This document shows, piece after piece, positions 40,980-44,814 of a stretch of 44,814 nt of DNA (positions within the stretch are counted from its first letter, which is position 1; each line of letters starts with the position of its first letter). The DNA is from an uncultured Alphaproteobacteria bacterium (GTDB lineage Bacteria > Pseudomonadota > Alphaproteobacteria > RF32 > CAG-239): positions 1-44,814 of the forward strand of contig CALXUE010000012.1 in NCBI GenBank assembly GCA_944391615.1, in the 5' to 3' direction. Below the pieces are notes generated by a model, which saw only the letters and a list, made by a program, of their open reading frames with translations, had not been told where the DNA came from and ran no database searches. Both the position numbers and the translations under genes were made by a program.

Positions 40980-42137
40980 TTATTTTTCCTTTTGATTTAC
41001 CACTTCACGGTAAACCTCGATTGTTTTATCACACATTATTTGTTTTGTAAAATGTTCTTTTACATTTTTTATGCCGGCTTGGCTGATTTTTTTTGCTTCT
41101 TCTGGTGAAAGCGACAAAGCCCAGTCCAATGCATCGGCTAAAGCTTGCGGATTGTCGTATTGATAAAGTTTGCCGGTCTTCCCATCTATAATCGTATCTA
41201 ACGTGCCGCCAATGTTTGATGCAACAACGATTTTGCCCATGGCCTGTCCTTCAACAGATATTCTGCCAAAGGCTTCAGGCTCGATAGCCGTGGACAATAT
41301 TACCGTGGCGTTCATCATTAAGGCCGGAGCATCTGTGTAGCGTCCGAAAAAGCCAATGCGGCCTTCTAACTTGTATTTATGGGCTAATTTTTTGAGATAC
41401 TCCAAATATTCTTGGCGGCCTTGCGAATCGCCGGCGATGATACAATAATAATTTTGATTCTTCATTAAATGCAGCGCGTGTATAAGTATGTGCTGCCCTT
41501 TCCAACGTGTAATCCGCCCTGGGAGTAATAAGACTGGTTTGTCGTCGGCAATGTTGTACTCTTCTATCTTTTTTATCAAACGTGCCTGAGTGATTGCTTC
41601 CGGCGAAAACCGCTCGATATCCGCACAGCGGTGTATTAATCTTAATTTGTCTGCTGATGTTTGCGGATAATTCTTTAGGATATGTTCTTTTATGTGGTTG
41701 GAAATGACGATTACTCTTTCGCCGTAAGTCATAATTTTGTTATAGAATTTTTTTATGCCCCAAGGGCCTAAGCCATAAGTACCATGAAAAGTGGTTACAA
41801 AATGTGCGCCGGTTTCTTTGGCTGCCCAATAGGCACTCCAAGCCGGGGCGCGTGAACGTGCGTGCACAATGTTGATGTGATTTTTGCGAATGTAATCAGC
41901 CAATAATTTGGCGTTTTTTTTCATAATAAAATAATTTTTGCTCTTTAAGGGTAAGCTTAAGTGATCAACACCTATTTTTTCAAGCTCATATACCATACGG
42001 CCGCCTTGTGAGGCTACAAAATTTTTGATGCCTTTTTCTTGTAAGGCAGAGGCTATTTCTATTGTTCCTGTTTCTACGCCGCCGGTCTCAAGCTCCGGTA
42101 AAATTTGGAGTACAACCGGTTCGATTTCTTTAGTCAT
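40980..42137 (-). CDS. GT4 family glycosyltransferase
   Basis: A 385-residue GT-B glycosyltransferase. VVLQILPELETGGVETGTIEIASAL is the usual start of the family, LLPGRITRWKGQHILIHAL opens the C-terminal domain, and EPEAFGRISVEGQAMGKIVVASNIGG is the E-x7-E donor-sugar motif. Likely role in lipopolysaccharide or other surface polysaccharide; donor and acceptor are unknown. AAGGG precedes the ATG, and a long T-rich stretch lies upstream. It is probably co-transcribed with thrS. Confidence 0.92.
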   Translation of the reverse strand: MTKEIEPVVLQILPELETGGVETGTIEIASALQEKGIKNFVASQGGRMVYELEKIGVDHLSLPLKSKNYFIMKKNAKLLADYIRKNHINIVHARSRAPAWSAYWAAKETGAHFVTTFHGTYGLGPWGIKKFYNKIMTYGERVIVISNHIKEHILKNYPQTSADKLRLIHRCADIERFSPEAITQARLIKKIEEYNIADDKPVLLLPGRITRWKGQHILIHALHLMKNQNYYCIIAGDSQGRQEYLEYLKKLAHKYKLEGRIGFFGRYTDAPALMMNATVILSTAIEPEAFGRISVEGQAMGKIVVASNIGGTLDTIIDGKTGKLYQYDNPQALADALDWALSLSPEEAKKISQAGIKNVKEHFTKQIMCDKTIEVYREVVNQKEK

Positions 42138-42249
42138 GCTTGTTTCCCTTATGTGTTTTTATTTTTTTTGTTTTTTTATTTTTTTATTTTTTTATTTTCT
42201 ACTATGTTTTGTTTGGCAAAACAAGAGAAAACGCGTTGCTTATGTGCAT

Positions 42250-42278
42250 AAAAAAACAGCTCGGGAAAGCTCCCGAGC
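42250..42278 (-). terminator. Terminator after dxs
   Basis: GCTCGGGA (42259-42266) pairs with TCCCGAGC (42271-42278); the minus strand continues into TGTTTTTTT. Confidence 0.93.
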
Positions 42279-42287
42279 CGTGTCTTC

Positions 42288-44033
42288 TTAAAGAACTTTT
42301 TGAACAATTTGTTCCGGTGTCAGATTATATCTTTCGTATAAATCTTTGAGCGGAACTCGATTGGTAAATTCTCTGCTGGCGCCGAAGCTATAAACCTTAA
42401 CTCCGTAAGGGGAAAGCAGAGATGCTACTTTTGAACCATAGCCTCCGGCAACACAACCATCTTCCAATACGATGAATTTATTGTGGTCTTTGGTTAAGCC
42501 ATGGAGCAACTCTATATCGACCGTGCTGGTAAATCTTGGATCAACAATAGTTGCATCTATGCCTTTGGTCTTTAGCAATTCAGCAGTTTTTTCCGCTAAG
42601 CTTAAGAAACTGCCTAAACCCAAAATTGCTATCTTTTCTCCTTTATGGGTGATTTCCGATTTGTTTAATTTTATCGGCGATGTGGGGGCATATTTCAAGC
42701 TTTCCGGTGCTTTCCATGGGGTGCGGATGACAACCGGAAAATCTCTTTGCTCTAGGGCCCAATCTAACATTCTTAGGGCTTCATCTTTAGTCGATGGTGC
42801 CAGACAAACCAAACCGGGGATGTTTGACATTAAGGCAATGTCAAATATGCCTAAGTGCGTGATGTCGCCGCCCGAAATTCCGGTGCCTTCTATGATAATG
42901 ACCGCCGGTGATTTATTCATACTCAAATCTTGCGATAATTGGTCATAGGCCCTTTGGATGAAACCTCCAAAAAACAGCGCAACAGGTCTCATGCCTCCTT
43001 TGGCTAAGCCTGAAGCGGTGGCAATGGCGTGTTCTTCGGCAATGCCAACATCAATGTAGCGTTCGGGGTGATCGGCGCGAAATTCTTTTAGTTGTAGGGC
43101 TGTTGGTGTGGCGGCGTTGATGACGACTAATTTGGGGTCGGTTTTGACTCTGTTTTCCAAATATTGAGCTATGTAGTAACCATAATCTTCCGTGGTGGTC
43201 GTACCTAAAATTTTGCCGCTTTTAACATCAAAGGGTTGGCACCAGTGGAATTTTTCTTTTTCTTGTTCGGCCGGACGGTAGCCTTTGCCTTTGAGCGTGT
43301 GGACGTGAACAACTATCGGATGATTGATATCTTTTATTTTTTTGAAGGTTTCTATCATCGTTTTTAAATCGTTACCATCTTCAACGTATGTGTAATCAAA
43401 GCCAAGGGTCTTAAAGTAGTTGTCGGCATATTGACCTTTGCTCTTACGCAGTTCTTGTAAATTTCCGTATAAACCGCCGTGGTTCTCAGCTATGGACATT
43501 TCGTTGTCATTTATCACGACAATGAAGTTTGTTTTCAAGTCACCGGCATTATCTAAGCCCTCAAATGCTTCGCCTCCGGATAATGAACCATCTCCGATGA
43601 CGGCAATGATGTTTTCTTTTTCGTTTTGATAATCTCTGGCTTTGGCCAAACCATATGCCAAGCTTACGGATGTTGAGGTGTGTCCGATGGTAAAAATGTC
43701 ATGCTTGCTTTCTTCCGGTGCGGTAAAGCCGGAGATGTTTTTGAAAAACGTGTCATCATAAAAACCTTGGGCGCGTCCGGTTAGCATTTTGTGTGGATAG
43801 CACTGGTGGCTGACATCCCATATTATTTTGTCTTTGGGCGAATCGAATACATAATGTAAGGCTACGGCTGTTTCCACAATACCTAAATTCGGCCCTAAGT
43901 GCCCACCTCCTTTGCTGACACGATTTATAATCGCCGCGCGTATTTCTTGGCAAAGTTCTTGTAATCTTTCAAACGGCATTTGTTTGATGTCGGATGGTTC
44001 TTTTATGGTTTTGAGTAATTCAAATTCTGACAT
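42288..44033 (-). CDS. dxs: 1-deoxy-D-xylulose-5-phosphate synthase
   Basis: A 581-residue thiamine-diphosphate enzyme that condenses pyruvate and glyceraldehyde 3-phosphate, the first step of the MEP isoprenoid pathway. The cofactor motif is GDGSLSGGEAFEGLDNAGDLKTNFIVVINDNEMSI; GGGHLGPNLGIVETAVALHYVF and the transketolase-like DVGIAEEHAIATASGLAKGG are present. The chosen ATG (MSEFELLK) has GGAG nine nt upstream; an ATG 12 codons earlier (44069) lacks one. It is somewhat shorter than the ~620-640 residues usual in proteobacteria. Confidence 0.96.
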   Translation of the reverse strand: MSEFELLKTIKEPSDIKQMPFERLQELCQEIRAAIINRVSKGGGHLGPNLGIVETAVALHYVFDSPKDKIIWDVSHQCYPHKMLTGRAQGFYDDTFFKNISGFTAPEESKHDIFTIGHTSTSVSLAYGLAKARDYQNEKENIIAVIGDGSLSGGEAFEGLDNAGDLKTNFIVVINDNEMSIAENHGGLYGNLQELRKSKGQYADNYFKTLGFDYTYVEDGNDLKTMIETFKKIKDINHPIVVHVHTLKGKGYRPAEQEKEKFHWCQPFDVKSGKILGTTTTEDYGYYIAQYLENRVKTDPKLVVINAATPTALQLKEFRADHPERYIDVGIAEEHAIATASGLAKGGMRPVALFFGGFIQRAYDQLSQDLSMNKSPAVIIIEGTGISGGDITHLGIFDIALMSNIPGLVCLAPSTKDEALRMLDWALEQRDFPVVIRTPWKAPESLKYAPTSPIKLNKSEITHKGEKIAILGLGSFLSLAEKTAELLKTKGIDATIVDPRFTSTVDIELLHGLTKDHNKFIVLEDGCVAGGYGSKVASLLSPYGVKVYSFGASREFTNRVPLKDLYERYNLTPEQIVQKVL

Positions 44034-44100
44034 TTTTTTTTGCTCCAAAATATAGTTTTTTGTATTCATAATTTAATCTATTTCGGAGGATGGAATCAAG

Positions 44101-44156
44101 AAAAAAAGAGGCTCTGAAAGTGTTTTTTTGTTTGACTTTTCAGAAACCTCTTTTTT
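44101..44156 (-). terminator. Terminator before dxs
   Basis: AAAAGAGG-TTCTGAAA pairs with TTTCAGA-CCTCTTTT on the minus strand and is followed by T residues; it ends the small EF-Tu-domain-like gene. Confidence 0.85.
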
Positions 44157-44161
44157 GTTGT

Positions 44162-44440
44162 TTACGTTTTGTTATGCAAGGTTGAGCCGATGCATGAGTA
44201 AAGATTATAGGGGTAATTGCCGGAAACAACTATTGTGATATAGTCGTTTTCTTGGTATTTATCCGTTTCCTCTCCGGCTTTGTTCAAAATATTGTCACAA
44301 ATCAGAATATCTGCTGGGTGAAGTTTGATATATAACTTATCGCCTTTGTGAATGTGACCGGTTTTAACAACGCCTCTGATGGTTATGCTTTGTTTTTCAC
44401 CGCGCATAACACTGCTAATGTGTAATGTAAATTTTTTCAT
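44162..44440 (-). CDS. Small protein resembling EF-Tu domain 2
   Basis: A 92-residue protein. MKKFTLHISSVMRGEKQSITIRGVVKTGHIHKGDKLYIKLHPADILICDNILNKAGEETDKYQENDYITIVVSGN follows the pattern of the beta-barrel domain 2 of translational GTPases, where EF-Tu has GRGTVVTGRIERG-IKVGD and a later aGDN-lLRG. It has no GTPase domain. It lies directly downstream of tuf, so it may be a domain duplicate or a separately evolved barrel. No Shine-Dalgarno sequence; CTATTAAC lies 9 nt before the ATG. Function unknown. Confidence 0.65.
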   Translation of the reverse strand: MKKFTLHISSVMRGEKQSITIRGVVKTGHIHKGDKLYIKLHPADILICDNILNKAGEETDKYQENDYITIVVSGNYPYNLYSCIGSTLHNKT

Positions 44441-44500
44441 AATAATTGTGTTAATAGTTAGTTTCGAGCTTACTTTAGTTCAAAAAATTTTTTTTGCAAT

Positions 44501-44532
44501 AAAAAAGAGCTCCGTATTGCTACGGAACTCTT
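44501..44532 (-). terminator. Terminator after tuf copy 2
   Basis: AAGAG-TCCGTA pairs with TACGGA-CTCTT on the minus strand, followed by TTTTTTATT. It differs from the sequence after tuf copy 1. Confidence 0.92.
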
Positions 44533-44559
44533 CAAATCGGAGATGTATGTTATCAAAGA

Positions 44560-44814
44560 TTATTTGATAATCTTAGAAACCACACCAGCACCAACCGTGT
44601 GACCACCTTCACGAATAGCAAAACGAAGACCTTCGTTCATAGCAATCGGGTGAATCAACTTAACGGTCATACGAATGTTATCTCCAGGCATTACCATTTC
44701 CGTTCCTTCCGGCAACTCAATTGCACCGGTTACATCCGTTGTACGGAAATAGAATTGCGGACGATAGTTTGAGAAGAACGGGGTGTGACGTCCACCTTCT
44801 TCTTTGGTCAAAAT
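44560..44814 (-). CDS. tuf: Elongation factor Tu, C-terminal end (partial), second copy
   Basis: The last 84 codons of a second EF-Tu gene, truncated by the window end. The protein is identical to the copy at 1-255. The silent differences fall toward the 3' end, while the 5'-most ~75 bases are identical, so the shared part probably continues outside the window. The two copies are inverted relative to each other, so recombination between them would invert the intervening segment. Confidence 0.97.
   Translation of the reverse strand: MLTKEEGGRHTPFFSNYRPQFYFRTTDVTGAIELPEGTEMVMPGDNIRMTVKLIHPIAMNEGLRFAIREGGHTVGAGVVSKIIK

Noticed and set aside
44034..44069. Upstream ATG of dxs at 44069
   Set aside because: It lacks a ribosome binding site, whereas the ATG at 44033 has GGAG nine nt upstream and matches the usual start of the family.
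1..44814. tRNA or rRNA genes
   Set aside because: No T-loop plus acceptor-stem pattern or rRNA sequence was found on either strand by eye; a tRNAscan run would settle it.

Overview
The window looks like a contig from an AT-rich, uncultured (probably gut-associated) alphaproteobacterium. The S10-spc-alpha ribosomal protein genes run in bacterial order. They include secY-adk-rpsM-rpsK-rpoA with adk directly after secY and no rpmJ, an order I associate with Alphaproteobacteria. Both ends are the last ~255 bp of a tuf gene in inverted orientation, encoding the same peptide with about six silent differences, so the assembly probably stops at duplicated tuf genes.

Layout. 1-4985: tuf end, a structured spacer, a lectin-like variable protein, a small hypothetical, and a leftward operon of a GlmU-N-like nucleotidyltransferase, a membrane protein and oligoendopeptidase F. 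5072-8113: a DUF2207-like membrane protein and two unknowns. 8163-10467: an NAD operon (nadM, pncA, nadE) in which nadM and pncA are each preceded by the same pseudoknot-like RNA structure. 10481-11689: a hypothetical and an acyl-carrier-like protein. 11700-21718: rpsJ to rplO, preceded by a dense GANTC cluster. 21719-26414: an accessory interval (purine-rich tract, decayed NTF2-like gene, Nudix hydrolase, frameshifted mutarotase, HD hydrolase). 26415-30548: secY, adk, rpsM, rpsK, rpoA. 30549-35410: a second accessory interval (purine-rich tract with long repeats, very AT-rich membrane genes, Nudix, HAD, hypotheticals) separating rpoA from rplQ. 35411-38217: rplQ, an Asp/Glu racemase homologue and two unknowns. 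38268-44814, leftward: ankyrin protein, thrS, a GT4 glycosyltransferase, dxs, a small protein resembling EF-Tu domain 2, and tuf.

The most interesting signals are: (1) two copies of a candidate cis-regulatory RNA in the NAD operon, with an almost identical 11-nt loop on unrelated but base-paired stems and a potential pseudoknot to bases beside the ribosome binding site; (2) two purine-rich repeat tracts sharing a boundary sequence, each just after a ribosomal terminator where the r-protein operon is interrupted; (3) a group of mostly unknown genes without a Shine-Dalgarno sequence that share a TTATTATTAAY leader, three of them also with a TTGAC-N5/6-GTCAA palindrome in their promoter region; (4) a cluster of GANTC sites before the S10 operon.

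All calls come from reading the sequence and the translations; no database search or folding program was run.
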